Shown here piece after piece: positions 11,401 through 24,764 of a DNA stretch of 64,000 nucleotides; the stretch's first letter is position 1; each line of letters starts with the position of its first letter. Source of the stretch: Campylorhamphus procurvoides (lineage: Eukaryota > Chordata > Aves > Passeriformes > Dendrocolaptidae); contig WBMV01003157.1 in the NCBI GenBank assembly GCA_013396655.1, positions 101,081 to 165,080 on the forward strand. The letters run 5' to 3'. The notes below the pieces were generated by a model that did no database searches, had not been told where the DNA came from, and saw only the letters and a list, made by a program, of their open reading frames with translations. A program made the position numbers and the translations under genes.

Positions 11401-13524
11401 CCAGGACTTTTCCCAGCTCTGTTTGTATTTTACAAACAGTACTTTATAAGCACCAAATATAGTGCCATATCCTCAGCTTGATTTGCTTTTATAAACTTAC
11501 TTAGATGATTTTGTGCTCAGCATGGGATATAACAGGAGGATTAAATAATTCACCAGAATGACTGTAAGCAGTGGACAGCAGTAAATGTTAATTTCCTGAC
11601 AGGGATAGGAGGTCTCAGCCACTCTCAGAGACTTGTAAACAGAGATGAAACAAAATGGCACTCAGAGAGTCAAAGTGTACTGCATTCAAAACTTGGAATA
11701 TTCTCCTTTTCTACAGTGTCCCTGCTGATCCAGGCCTGACAGTGTGAAGTGGGGAGGAGGAGTTCCTCCTTGAATAGTTGCATAACTGAGACACAGAACA
11801 AGCATATGTTATGTTCAGCTAACTGTGGGAACTTAAATGTGCTTTATAAAATGTGTTAGTGACAAAATGTTGTAGCTTCCAAGGCACCAGGCTGCTGGCA
11901 TTGCTTAGTCCTTAATTGGAGGTTTATATGAAACCTCATCTTTTGAGTACCGAAACTTATGAATACAAAATAATGTGATAACCAAGACACACACTGTTGA
12001 TATTTAAGAGCACATGGGATAACTAGTCTGACTTGTCTGTATAATCTATTCTAGTGTTAATGTATGTTGTATGTTTTTAGAATGACAACTTTCCAATTTG
12101 TATCTGTCTGGACTTGGTATTTTTAATTCAGGTTTGTATGGGTTTAAATTTGTTCCCAAAGGTGATTTTGAAGGGATTCTTCTTTACAAATTGAGGTTAT
12201 GCATATTATTTTTATGAAGCAGAAAAACAACTTGAAAAGGCTAAAAAGAAATTCTGTTTTCATTAACCTTCAAACTATCAAGACTGTCAGCCCAGGTCTT
12301 CTGTGATTATGCTGAAGGACTGAGATATATACTGTTAGCTCCTGAATCTTAAATGAAGCAGCATATGTGTTGAATCTTTAATAAATTCATCTTTTTTTTC
12401 CAAAATGTTAGACGCTGAAGTGAAGTGGGTGTTAGTAAAAACAAACAAAAGCAGAGTTTTGAGATTCTGCCTTACTCTCTGTTACTGCATCTCTTTCTGT
12501 TTGCTCCCTCAGCACTGTCTTCCTAGTCATTCTCTAGTAGCATGCCCTGGTTAGCCAAGACCCAGCTTCTCAGTGTGAAACTTGCAGGGTAAGGAGCTGG
12601 TGTCCCATGGCAGGCCCTTTTTCCCTCACCTTGCCCTGCTTGTCATTGGCTGCTCTTTGGGCATGGAATGTTTGTGGGGTTTTCACACTGTTCAGAAGGC
12701 ATTTGGTAGCAGTGAGGGGGACAGGTAAGTAGCTGGCTCAGAGTTACCACTGTCAGTTCAAGGTCTCTGCCTGTGGGAGCTGGTTATGTTTTTCCTCTAA
12801 GGACAGACCTTATATCCACAAGGCTTGTTTTGAGCACTTGGTGGTTTTCTCCTTGTTGCAGTTTTAAACAATGACTTTTGTCATTGGTTTGTGCCAACCA
12901 TCAAGACCTTTTACTGTCCAGAAAATAAGGACTAGGAACAGTCTCAGCCGGTTTCAAGGGTCAGGCCTTCTGCTTTCCCTTAAAGAGCCACTCATTCCCT
13001 CCACACAGATCAGTTAGAGTGGTTTGGGCAGCAGCTGTCAGTCTGGGGGTTTTATTTTTGTGAAAGTTGCAGGACAGGTAAGCTCCATTTCCTCTGTGGT
13101 TTCTCTGACCTGCATGCTGGCTTTGGAAGTCTGTAGTATCTTCTGATATTTCTTCCCAGTTGCTTTGGGATGTTATATGTACATTTATTTGTGAATAATA
13201 ACATGGGTATCACTAACAAGTAGCCTGACTGCAATAATGTTCTCTCACACAGAGCTTTTCTGGATGTTTAATATTTTTGTATCTTTACCAGTAGTGCAGA
13301 TGTCTGAATGTTGCTTTCTTTGCCTCTTACTGTTCCCCTGAGGTACAGACTTTCCTATGAAAGGATGTGCTGGAGTTGCTATCATGTGTTAATAGCTTGA
13401 GATTTTAAGGAATGAGATACATGAAAGCTATTGTTTGACTTATACATTAATATGAAATTGTCTTTTCTATAATGGGAACTATTGATTACAGCAAACTAAA
13501 GCTCAGTGCAGAGTACTGTCAATG

Positions 13525-13710
13525 TCTTGCTCTTTTTTCTCCACCCTCTCCCCATATTCCTCTCTGCTGCCTCTGCTCTCCCTGCCTCTGGTTTCCTTAT
13601 CCTTTCTACTGGTTGTCTCCCCTTCTCATCTCTCTTTGTCGCATGTCTTACTTCTGTTTTCTTTGCTGGCTTGGTTGCATGTTCCCCTTTCTCTGCTCCT
13701 TCCCCCCTGA
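13525..13710 (+). repeat. Long CT-rich (polypyrimidine) intronic tract
   Basis: About 185 nt are strongly enriched for C and T on the + strand, dominated by CTCC, TCTCT and TTCC words. An AG acceptor-like site (ACTCAG) follows at about 13730. Such tracts can bind PTB-type splicing repressors. The short frame after the acceptor closes within eight codons, so I do not call an exon. Confidence 0.6.
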
Positions 13711-16700
13711 AATACACTCAGACCTCTGTCAAAGCTGATATTTAGGCAATCTGTGGATTTTTGTTGTAGTGAAAAACAAGCTGAAGATGGTAGGTCAGGG
13801 TCATGTAAACACTGTTGGGTGGATTCTGGCAGATTTCTGATGAATTTGGGTACATCTTCAACTTGTCAGCTCAGCTGGCACTGGTGCATTGTCCAGGTGG
13901 TGACTTGTCACACTTGTTGCTGTGGACCAGAGACGTCACATTTGTCTTGTCTCAGGCTGTAGACTGCTGGTGCTCCAATTGATGGACTTCCTTTGTTCTC
14001 ACTGGTTAAATTCTGTAAACAAGAACTTCTGTAAACAGTAGAGGAATAACCCATTTATACTCTACAGAAACTACATATATTGAGCATTATACCAGTTCAA
14101 TATGCAGTTCTTTCTAAACCAACACAGTAAAAATTATTCTTGAATTTGTTCCGTGTGATCAACGTTGCTTCCTTTAATGACCAAAGCAAACATACATGTG
14201 TTGCTTTTTTCCCCCCTCTAACTAGTCTTGTAGTTCCCACAAAACAATGACCTACCTTTGAAGCTCTAGGAGACAATAAAAGTGCCAGTTAAACCTGAGC
14301 AATGCTTGTGGCTGTTCAAAACACCACATGTGTGTGAGAGCCTAGTCCAGAGATCCTGAAGTATTGATAGAACTAAAGTACTGTGAATGAGGAATTATGT
14401 TGCTCTGTAAATCTTTTATTTCTGAGAAGAAGGAAGAAACCTGGTCGTAGTTCTGAGGCACTGTTGTTTTTCAGGGAAGGTAAACCCCTGATTTGCCTTA
14501 TGTTTTTTCTTGGGTAGTCCACATGTGTGCCTATTTTTCTTTTTCCTGCCCACCTTTTCTTTCTCTGTAAACTTAAAGTAACAACAGAGCCCCTCTGTAG
14601 TATGTATAAATAGGAACTAAACCCTTGGGGAGCCAAGTTACTCATCAGGACTAGTTGTTGCTTACTTAAGTACTAGTTTGGTGGTGATTTTTTGGGACAG
14701 AAATACTTTTTTTTTTCCGAACTGTTTTATGCAATTTTAGCTAAAAGCAAGAACTCGCCCATTCCAACTTTGTGACTCTTGTTAACGAGTGCAGTGTGAG
14801 GGATGTGTTTAATCCTGTGAGCTGTCACACTCCTGGAAATGTGTGCCTGGCTGGCAGGTACAGATGAGTTTGGTAGGCAGGACAGAAAGCTCTTGCTTGT
14901 TCTTTGCCTGCAGGTGAAGAATTTGTTTATTGTCTGGCACACTTGATGCATCAACACTCCTGTAAATGTCACTTTTTAAAGTGGTTTTTACACAGTGTCT
15001 TCTAGAAATGCTAAGTTTGAAGCTCTTCTTGAAGTTGCAAGTTATGTGTGTGGTTCTATAGTGCTTTGAGGTTTGTATGTACTAGTTTGGTGCTTTCATT
15101 GTACTGAATATGACCTTGGGCTGACAACATGAATATTGATAAGTAATAACTTGGCGATGTTACTGTTTAGCTTTAGCATGAATTTGTTGTTGCCATTAAT
15201 TTTAACATGGAGAGAGTTGCTTTCTGTTGCAGAATTAACTTGTGGTCATTTGCTCCCTTATAATGTCGTGTGAGCTCTTAAGTTTCTTACCTGTGTGTTT
15301 ATCTGCCTAAGAAAGTACTCTTCACTTAACACAGTGAACATGCACACAGTTTTTCATGCTGTTATTACTGGTGTGGTGCTCTCACCACTGGGTTCACTTC
15401 ATTCTTGAAAGGGGGCAGGAGTGGAAACATGAAGCAACTTCTGCCATTTGACTTGGAGAATCAGACATTGCTCTAAACTGGACTCTGGTTTCTGTCTGTA
15501 ATCCTGATAAGAAGTGTACTAGAAAATAACTGTTTAACTGCTCTTGCTAGGTAATGTGTTGATTAATAAGTATTTTGTCTACTTGTGTTAATAAATGCAT
15601 GATTGCTTAGCAATTCCTAGAGTTTATCGTGATCCTAGTCTTCAGAATGTCCTATAAACAAACTGGATATGAAGAGCAAACCCCAACATAAATGTAACAT
15701 TGTATTTAGAAAGAAAAAAAAATCTTACATTTTCAAGCTCACAATCTGTAAGGCATTTTAAATACATGAAAAGTATGCTTGTGGTTTGTTTTTCTAAGCT
15801 TTCTTTTCCCATTCCTATTCTTTTCTGCCATTTGTGTTACATGCAGGCAACTGGAGTTATTTCGGATGGGGAGAGCAGCTGAGTACGTAACAGTTTGATT
15901 TCTTGCAAGCTTTCTGATCGTATAGTGATGCAGCATGCTCCAGTACGAGGAAAAGTGGAAATATTCATGCATATAAAAAATCCGTTCTGTTGTATTTTCT
16001 TTTACTTTCACTGAGTCTTCATATTTGTGTGGATGGATGGCTGTTCATTTTTTCACTTTTCAGCTTTGTTTTGGTCATGTTTTAAGTGAGTTGCTTGTGC
16101 CTTGTACTGGAATTTGAGGACATGATGACAGAATTGGACTATTACTCTTTTCCTGTAAAGGCAATTCTAGTTTTCTGCTTGTGTATGTCTTTGTGTTGGT
16201 TTTCATACCTGTGTAAGCCCAAATTAATGTTTGGAATAATGGAAAAACACAAGGGAATCTGTAGTGATTGTTTAAATAAGATGTGAAAATACATGGAAGC
16301 ATCTTCAAACACTACAAATAGGAGTAAATCTGAAAAGCAGAGGTGGCAGGTGCACACCAGTGGGGTTGTAGGTATTGTACCTCACTGACACAGTGTCATG
16401 GCAAAAGTGGCAGGGCTTTGCTTGAACTGGGACAGGTAAAGTTCAGGTACTGCATCTGTCTGTGATCTGTGGAGCCAATACCACACCTGAATCCTGGTGT
16501 GATGAATTGTGTACAGGCCACAACAGTTTTGTTCCTTTTTCCAGATAATGTGCACGAAACATCTTCACTTTCTGAAAGTCCTACAGATCCCAATAGGCAG
16601 GGCTTCTGCTCCAGATACAGTGTGTGGCTTCTATGTCCCACAAGACCTTTAAAGTTTGATCCATTTAGGCTTAAGATGAAGGTGTCTGTTCCCAGTGTAA

Positions 16701-19700
16701 AAGCCAAAAGTGAGGGTGTTGCTGAGGGGCACACGCAAAGAAGGATCACTGTGACTGCGTCCAGCAGGGGGGAGTTTATGCCTGGTGCTTTTCCATTTTT
16801 GACATGATGAGATCCAGGGAGGATGCTCTTACTACATCTGAGTCTAATATCCATCTAATGTTACAGTGTGTTTCACACATGGACCTGTTCTGCATTTAGG
16901 AATTCTTCCACCAGTGATTTCCCCATTTTTCCTCCCACAGCATTTTTTGTCCTCCTTGTTCTCCTGTCTGTGATCAAACCATAAGTTCTCTGTCCATCAG
17001 CAGTGTTGACCGACTTGCTTGTGCTGTCAGTGTTGTCTCAGTTTTTTGGAGTTACTCTCAGAGCTGTGGTAGGATAACTAATTAACTTTTGTACACTACT
17101 AAAAAAATAAATAACCTTCTTTAATTTCTCAGGTTTGGGTACTTGGGAGGGAAATGGGGTGCTTAGGGTTAGGCTAGTGAGAGGTTTAAGGAAGGTTGTG
17201 CAAGGGTATTTGTCCTGTTTATCTGGAGTATAGGGGTGTGGTGTTTTTAATTTAAAAGGTACTTGTGTTCATGAGGCTCCCTTCCTTCCTCTGCTTCATC
17301 CTTCCGGTACTGTCCTCTTTGAAATCACGTTAGTGTCCTTACAGGCAGGTTCGGGTCAGTGTCGATGATACTTCCAAGTGAACTCCATGCTTGACAGTGC
17401 AATGAAAAATATACATATAATTGTAAACTTTCAAGAGCAGCTGAGAAGGAAGCAGCAGAAACAGCAGGGTGCTATCTGGAAAACTTTTTCCTGGTAAGAG
17501 CTTCTTGCAAGAGGAGTGCTGTAGCCCAGACCCTTGTTAGTTGGGCAGAGGGATTTTAGAAAATGGATGTCGTGTGCTGCTAACCTGGTCTCATTTTAGG
17601 GCTTGAAGAAGTAGGGTACATGTTCAAGGTAGTCTTTGCACTTCGGCCTGTTGGTTTGATTCTTGAGTGTTTCGCTGCAGAGTCTTTCCAGATGGGAAAA
17701 CCAAGATTATGAAAGCTCCTAAACTGAAAACTGAATATTGTGAATTTGCCATCTTACAACTATGCAAATTTCTAATGTATTTTTAAGTGATGAGGGCAGT
17801 GTGAGGAACCAATGACCTGCAAAGTTGCACTTGAGTTACTTCTCACAACCTAGGTGTTTTTAGAGTGGAGAGATGCAGAAGAGCCTCAAAAATGTCCTTA
17901 TGTCCTTTTGAGATTTTTTTTTTTCTTCCTTGTTACTTCAATAGCCCTACTTTAGGCTAGTATGTATTTTGATTTGCATAAGATATTAGAAAGTGTCTGT
18001 GATTGCCATTAAGTGACAGAGGGTTTGGTAGATGATGGAGCAGTGGGGTCTGAGACTTAAGGAAAGAAGTTGTGAGCAGCTATTGTGGAAAGAATTTTAC
18101 ATGGATGAAGGATGGGGAAGGTGGATTGCAAAGGCCCTGGTGGGGAGCTGGCAGAGGTCTCTGCTGACTTAGACTGGAACTGGTTCCTTCAGTTAGTGTG
18201 CTTTATTCTCTTCTACCATTATTGAAATAGACAAAAGCTGTGAAAACCTCAGTTCTTATTTTTGAGAACTAGTGAGGATTTTGCTTTTGTCCAAGATTTT
18301 GCTCAAGTTTGTGGAGAATAACCAAGCTTGAGGACTGGGCCCCAGCTCTGAGTGGCTGATGACACATTGTGCTAGAAAAGCAGGAGGCAATTAATACAAC
18401 CTTTTGAGAGAAGCTCCTGCTGTGCACTGGAACCTTGAACTAACAAAAACACTTCTTCAAGTGCATTCATCTAACCACCTATAATAATTTTGCCGTTAGC
18501 TTTCCTTCCTCTCCTGAAGTTTGACTTAAAGAAAGTTGTCAGAGGCTAAAGGTGACTAGTTGACCTGGCATGGCAGGACTGTGCAAAGTGATTTTGAGGT
18601 CAAGATATTAAAAACTGTATGTGTTCTACCCTGCCACAGTTCTGTAATAACTTTGTGAGGCAGAAACTGGGGGGAGAAAAAACAGACAGAGAAGGTATCT
18701 CTCCATTCTTGATTTTCCCCACTCTGTAAAATCCTTCTGTGTGATGTGACTACACAATGGGTTTTCTTCTTACACTGCCTATATGCATGAATATTCAATT
18801 ACGAAACATGAACAGCATGCTTGTTCCCTGCCCCTTCAGCCTTACCCACAGCTCTCTGTGCAATTGGGTCCAGTGACAAAGAAACAGTGTTCGTCCCTTG
18901 AGAGCTCTTTAGCATATGTGAGGTTTCTCAAACTGTGGTGAAACAATTACTGACTTTTTGTGTTTGTTGTTGTGTATCTTGTTACTAATTTAACTGATCT
19001 TGAGAGACTGAGGCTAAGCCATAACTTCACTTATGGAAGACTTGGTGTACCGTCTGTTTGAAGAAAATAGTACTTGAATTTATCACACCATGTTATTGGA
19101 ATATTTTGCTGAAAAATGGACTGTAATGCCTCCTTTTGAAGGGGTGCTGCATCCCCAAAGCTGCTTCTGCAAGTTCTTGTCAATCGCTTGCTTAATTAAA
19201 ATTTAAACAATCAAGTATGTTAATTTACAGGATTGTCAGTATATGCTGGCATTTCACAGAATATTTTATTGCAGAGGTAATGTACTATAAGCCACATATG
19301 GGCCAGTTTTTGTTGCTTTTCTGTCAGGCTAAGCAATGTCTTCATTTGAGAACACTTCTGTTAAGTACAGTGAGACTACTCATAACGAAGTTGCAGTTCA
19401 GCATGAATAAGAGTTTTTTGTGTTGTCTCTTATTTATGAGTCACTTGTGGATTTCTGCCTGGTATTAACATCTATGATGCTGTTAACTTCATGGTGCATG
19501 CATCAGAGAAACAGTATGTTCCTGCCTCATGCAGCTTTGCATCCTTTAAACATGCCTCAGGGAGGCATTTTGTATCCTGACCCCAAAGAAACTTTCTCAT
19601 GCTAAACACCAGCAAGAGCTGTGAGAAGTTCTGGTACCAGCTTTTATAGACATATATACTCTACATGTTTGATTCACATTTAAGCTGATCAGCTATATTG

Positions 19701-21994
19701 GGATGTTGCTTAGAGATACTGTGGTCCATGTGGGAAATCTTTGATAGTGCAGTGGTGAGGTATGATGGCTGGTTAACAAACACAGATAGTGCTTCTGCAA
19801 CAGTCTGACTGATTGGGAAATCTTTGAGCCTGTCAGCTGGGCAAAGTTGCTAACCTGTAGAAGATGTGCTCTGCTTCCTGTTAACCATAACTGTGCAAGT
19901 CTTTGCTCACCCTGATACTAAGCTTAGCCCAGTAGTAGTGAGATCACTAGATTCACTGGTTTTTTTGACCCAGTTAATTGTACTACTGATTTGTATTTTT
20001 TGCTATGTTTTTGAAGTTACCTAAATTGTTTATCCCAAAAGCTGTTGTGTGGTGACTTACCAGATCACAAACTTGTATCTCAGTTGGGCTGCCTTCAGCT
20101 CCTACAAGTGCTGTCACAATTTTGTGGCCACAGCTGAAGAATTTTCCACCCTACCAGAGTTCCTTAGGCTTTAGCTTGAATGACAGCTACATCTGACGGG
20201 ATGAAGAAATTAGTTGTGCAGCAAAGTGAGGCATTAAAAGGCACTTTGGAGCGGTGTGTTTCTGTCCCAGTAAAAGTAATTATTGTGTATTAGATAGTAA
20301 TGGCTCAAGTGTTCAGCAATGACATTGCTCAGCTGAGTAATAGCTTGTTATTCTTCTGAGGACAGTGTGTGCCTTGTGATTGACAAATAGATCAGGCCTT
20401 GCTCCAGAGGCTGCAAGTTTGGTGCTGCTCATAAGGGATTGGCACTTTAGCATATAAAATCACTTTTGTGTAGTAAATCTTGATGTTTCTCCTAAGCACT
20501 GAACCGTAATAAAATTGATGGACACTGCTTTTAATAAAGCTGAATAAAGCAGCATATGATTGCTGTTCATTTTGTGTTCAATTGGCTAGAGACTGACAAG
20601 AACTCTGCAGCATGTAAACTACTAAAAAGCAGGAGGCTTAACTTCATTTTTGGTGTGGACAATCAAATTGAATTGGTTCTACTTAGGAGCATTGAGCCAG
20701 GCTTTTTCAAGTGACCTGTATTTTGCAGATGTTTTCTGGCAGGCTTCTTTTCTACTCTTCCATCCATCTTTAGGGCACTGATCTTACCATGTTGTGAAGG
20801 AACTGAAAAGATCACTGAGAACAAATTTTGCCTCAGATTAAAAAAGTGGAAATTGAATTAGAGGTGTAGGAAGCACCAGTAGAAGAAAAAGGTGTTTGCT
20901 GATGCTGCGTTCCATCTGCTTGGAATTTGAGCACTTAAATGCAGGTTTTTTAAGGATGTGGCATGTAAAGAGCAACTTCACTTTATTGTTCAGCCTCATG
21001 GTGAATGACTGTGTAGAAAGCACACCATTGGCTAGTTTACCAGAGAGGGCTTTAATTTGATTGTCCTTTCTAGGCAGGCTTTTGGTGGCAGAGAGAATGA
21101 ATAATGGCTGGTCCCTATTTTCTTTTGTGTCAAGCATGTTAATGGTGCACTTCACTGCCTCACGGTGCGTGTATTTCACTTTAAGCTTGCAAAGATAACC
21201 TTGCATCCCGCACAGCCATATATTTTTGATACCTTTTCTCACTATAACTTGGCATTCTCCTTTTCTGAAGGGTTAACAGGCTAAAGTGTTTCTGCAGGAA
21301 GAGGAAAGGAGCTTTTTCCTTTGTGAAGGTTATTATTAGTGTTAAATACTATACTTAAACTAATTTACTTGTATGTGCTAAATGTAGCAATTTTCCCCTA
21401 TAAGAAGTAATATAACTGTTTAGAAGGAGAGCTGCTCTCCTAGTTCTTCTGGTTTTCCTACCGAGTACTTTCCACTAGTTTCTCTTAACTTAAAATAATA
21501 CATTTACAAAAAAGAAAAAAAGTAATGAAAAAAGCCCCATCCAGAACCCTAGATTCTGGTTAAGGATGCTGAGAAGAAGAAACAGTATTGTAACTTAAAG
21601 GCTGAAAAGTTTCCAGGAAAAGAGCTCCTTTCCTTAAATAAATATTTTGCCCCTACATTAAAGGTTCATTTTGGCAGCAGCAAAGTACTTGAAATTTTAG
21701 GTGCTAGGGTTGTTTGTGTTTGTTTTAAATAAAAATGTCTTAATCTGCTTATTAGTGATAACTAATGAGAAATAGACTCCAATGATGGGAAGAGGGAAAG
21801 GAGAGTGTGGACCTGATCCCGGCAATTCCTTGGTGCATACTGGAGAGAACAGGGGGTTGTAGCCAGGTATCAGACAGAGATAAATCCGCTGCAGAAACTG
21901 TTTTTTCTGGCCATTCTTTCAAAACTAAATGGGCTTTGCAGTCCCAGTAGGGCGACTTGAGAGGGCTGTGCCCTTAACTGCTTCTGTTTCTTAG

Positions 21995-22217
21995 CCTTTG
22001 AAGATGCTGACAGTGCCGTGGATGACCGGGACAGCGACTACCGCAGCGAGACCAGTAACAGCATTCCCCCTCCGTACCACACCACGGCCCAACCCAATGC
22101 CTCTGTGCACCAGTTCACTGTGCCCTCACGCCTGCAGCAGCAAGGGGTCCTGAGGGATCCCTGTGCCGACTCCCTGCAAAACTATGACCTGGATTACCGG
22201 GACCACGTGGCCATCAG
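21995..22217 (+). CDS. UNC13B: UNC13B exon, [18 protein letters not shown] linker segment
   Basis: This 223-nt exon encodes (S)[17 protein letters not shown], then [21 protein letters not shown], ending in LDYRDHVAI plus two bases of the next codon. The recalled mammalian UNC13B has the same order ([43 protein letters not shown]), so identity is firm. It is an acidic, Ser/Pro-rich disordered linker N-terminal to the C1 domain. The start is phase 1 after a TTCTTAG acceptor. The end is phase 2 at ATCAG|GTGGGT. The two leftover bases, AG, make Ser with the exon at 36857 (AI-S-PAGSS, the canonical form). They make Arg with either the cassette exon at 24580 or the giant exon at 26621. This exon is therefore the branch point for isoform choice. 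Confidence 0.95.
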
Positions 22218-24579
22218 GTGGGTGCTTGTCTTTGGGGTAGCTCGTCTTTTCCTGTTGTTTTACAGCAGGGTGTGAAGGTTCTGTGCTGGCTGGGCAGGGT
22301 ACATCAAGGGCTATAGAAGTCTTTTGGTAAGGGAAGGTGTTAGGAGTTTTGTTAGCACTGGGACTCTGCTGTGAGCCAGGACAAACCCATGAGGCTATGT
22401 GTTACACCAGACCTGGTAGTTTAGGGAGTTACCTTTCAAGGGTGTGCTCAGTTTTGAGGTCCTTTACCACTTGGCTGTACTTCCCTCTTGCCTTTTGAAG
22501 ACCACAGCACTGAGTGAGTGGTTGTTCTGGTACCTCTGCATGGGCATGCCTCCCAAGCCAGTGAAATACAGCCTAGCAGAGTTATCCCATGGGGAGCTTC
22601 CTTCCTGAGGCAGATTTATTTTCTGTCCTGGATTAGCTCCGGGTCTGTTAACTCTATCAAAACAGTATATTCAAGAAGAAAGTTTGCAACCAATTAGTTG
22701 TGGTTTTTTGTGGGTTTTTGAGTTTTTTTGGTCATCATATAACACTGTTGAATGCTGTGCTTTCTCTTTTGGTTTATTTTGAGCTGTATGAAAGATAGTT
22801 CACTTGCTCTAAATCAACTTTTCTGACCGTGAATCAGTGGTTTCACAACTATTTTTAACTTCTTTAAGTATTAAGCATTACAGCATTAACTTGTGATAAC
22901 CAGTGGCTATTTACTGGAGCTGGTTGTGTAAGGGAAAGCAGAAGAACTTGGACAGTGCTGGTCAGCTTGGGAAGGGTGGGTGTGTAGAACAAGCCATGCT
23001 CCTGCTGCTGCCTTTGGTGTGGAAGGAAGAGGCAATTGCTTAAAGACTATCACAGTTAGAGGGGCAGAGTTTTATATGTGTTATAACTGATCTGTTCTAC
23101 TTTATGTCCCTTGTTAAGAATGTTCTGGTTTTCTGAAACCTGAACCTCAATTCATTGTCCTCACGGGTGAATGACCGAGGCTAAATTTTGCTCTTCTTGA
23201 CATAATGGCCATTAATGGTAAAGGATGAGGTTTAGTAGTAACATTTAATGTTGTTACTATTATTGAGGTTTCAAGAACAGAGGCAAATGTACCAACAAAA
23301 TGCATTCACTGCAGTGTGACATGTCTACTGCTCTTTTCCTACTCCATTAAATATCTTCTATAAGCACGTTACTCCCTTTCCCATGCGATCCTGTGCTGCT
23401 GGTTTGCAGCAGTAAAACTGCTGAAGATCTTAATGGGAGTCTGTGAAGCTGAACTCAGGCTTTCTCTTTATAGAAGAGCCAGACTTAGCAGTGGCACTGG
23501 ACCGCCAGCCAGGGGCAGCCAAGGGTGGTTGTGTATTTTTGCAGTTCTGTGACTTCTTGGGGTGGTGTTGATGACAGAAGTAGTCTTTCATGGCTCATCT
23601 TGCTTGCAGTCAGGGTGTATGGGAACTTTTAACTGTATCTAAAGGATAAATGTGTTTGTAACACCTTCCAAAGAAGCACTTCTGGTTTGAATTGTTACAG
23701 AATACCAAGCCAGAAGATGGGTTTGGTTTTGTTTTTAATGGTTTCCTGAACGTATTGGTGTGAAATGATCTGGACTGATAAAACGTACTTAAAAGCTATA
23801 AGCTTTGTGGTCTGCTGTGGTCTAAAATTGCTTTCAGTCCAGGAAGAATAGATGGTGATCGATTCGCTCTGAGCCTTCCTATTCCCAGGTGCATTTTCCA
23901 CATGCCCAACTAGATTTTTTGCTACATATTTAATCTTAAAACTCAAAAAAATGCACGTAAGCGTTCCAGAGAAGGTATGTGGGATTCTTTTACTTCCCAG
24001 GAAGGTATTTCTAGTGAGCTGACTTAAAAGAAGCACGTGGGTAAATCCTAAATATTTTCCAACTAGAGTTGTAGCTGAGTATTGCAAAACCAAATTGTGT
24101 TTGAATTTCGGTCTTAGCAGCCCTTAGTGCTGAGGAAATGACAGCTTGTAGGAAGCTGTCATGGACAGACCCAGAGGAACCAGACAAGGTTCTGCTAGAA
24201 CCTGTCTTGAATTGGGCAAAATGTTGTCAATGCTAAAGTGCCTAAGCTAAGACTAACAGTTCTAACACCTGAGTTTTTTTCTTGCAACATTTGAGTTTGG
24301 ATGGAGAAGTTCTGATTCTCTTTATTGGCTGTTACATGTGATCATATTCCTTTGGTAGAAGTGCATGTATTTTCTTCCACCCTTTCATAAGGATAACAAG
24401 CAACATTCTTATTTGTCCTTGGAGCCTGTTTTGCTGCCAGCAGCCAGTTTGGCTTCAGAACAGACATCTTCCCATCAGATTTTATTTTTTTTTAAAGCAC
24501 TAACTTTTCTTTGCAGTGTTCATTTTGTGTAACCATTTGTCCTCCATGTCTCCCTGCTCTTGCTCTCTTTACTTCCAAG
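22218..24579 (+). other. UNC13B: UNC13B intron upstream of cassette exon
   Basis: This 2.4-kb intron separates the branch-point exon from the 126-nt cassette. It ends in a CT-rich tract (CTCCCTGCTCTTGCTCTCTTTACTTCCAAG is the general pattern at 24550-24579). TGCATG words, the RNA form of which binds RBFOX factors, occur at 22537-22542 and 24362-24367, the latter about 215 nt upstream of the cassette. No transposon was recognised. Confidence 0.75.
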
Positions 24580-24705
24580 GCGGTTTGATAGCATAGATTC
24601 CACTGTGAGTGGCTGCACTGACCCAGAGTCCACATCTGAGTGTAGCCAAATGACAAGCTGCCAGTGCTTGCTAGAGAGCAGGCGCTCTCTAGATCTGTCG
24701 GATAG
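24580..24705 (+). CDS. UNC13B: UNC13B alternative 126-nt cassette exon
   Basis: This exon is exactly 42 codons and symmetric (phase 2 in, phase 2 out), so it can be included or skipped without changing frame. It encodes a Cys/Ser-rich peptide starting RRFDSIDSTVSGCTDPES and ending ESRRSLDLSD. Its acceptor is CCAAG at 24575-24579 and its donor is GATAG|GTGGGT, the same GTGGGT donor type as the preceding exon. It is absent from the canonical mammalian UNC13B isoform that I recall. The SLDLS near its end (24686-24700) resembles the CtBP-binding P-x-D-L-S motif that recurs in the giant exon. A CTG repeat lies about 40 nt beyond the donor. Coding status is inferred from frame, splice sites and its place between two phase-compatible exons. 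I know no function for this peptide. Confidence 0.78.
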
Positions 24706-24744
24706 GTGGGTTAACCTCTTTGCACCTGTGTGCCTGTCTCCACA

Positions 24745-24764
24745 CTGCTGCTGCTGCTGCTGCT
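24745..24764 (+). repeat. (CTG)6 repeat just downstream of cassette donor
   Basis: Six CTG units plus CT follow the cassette exon donor by about 40 nt. In RNA, CUG/YGCY clusters are binding sites for MBNL and CELF splicing regulators, so this is a plausible control element for the cassette. That role is inference. Confidence 0.85.

Larger units (their letters stand above)
4147..21994 (+). other. UNC13B: UNC13B intron, about 17.8 kb
   Basis: This is a long AT-rich intron with no additional UNC13B exon that I could recognise. It contains a T/TG-rich tract with two undetermined bases at 8146-8147, a (TG)7 run at 8408-8421, and a strongly CT-rich stretch at about 13525-13710. It also holds one low-confidence minus-strand exon candidate at 7652-7879. 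It ends with a pyrimidine-rich TTCTTAG acceptor at 21993-21994. No transposon family was identified by eye, although old degraded copies could be missed. Confidence 0.75.

Noticed and set aside
13525..13745. Possible small exon after the CT-rich tract and ACTCAG
   Set aside because: The frame closes within eight codons and no donor is present.
16396..16854. Paired opposite-strand ORFs of 152 and 112 codons
   Set aside because: The overlap of two unrelated frames and a composition typical of chance ORFs; no homology recognised.
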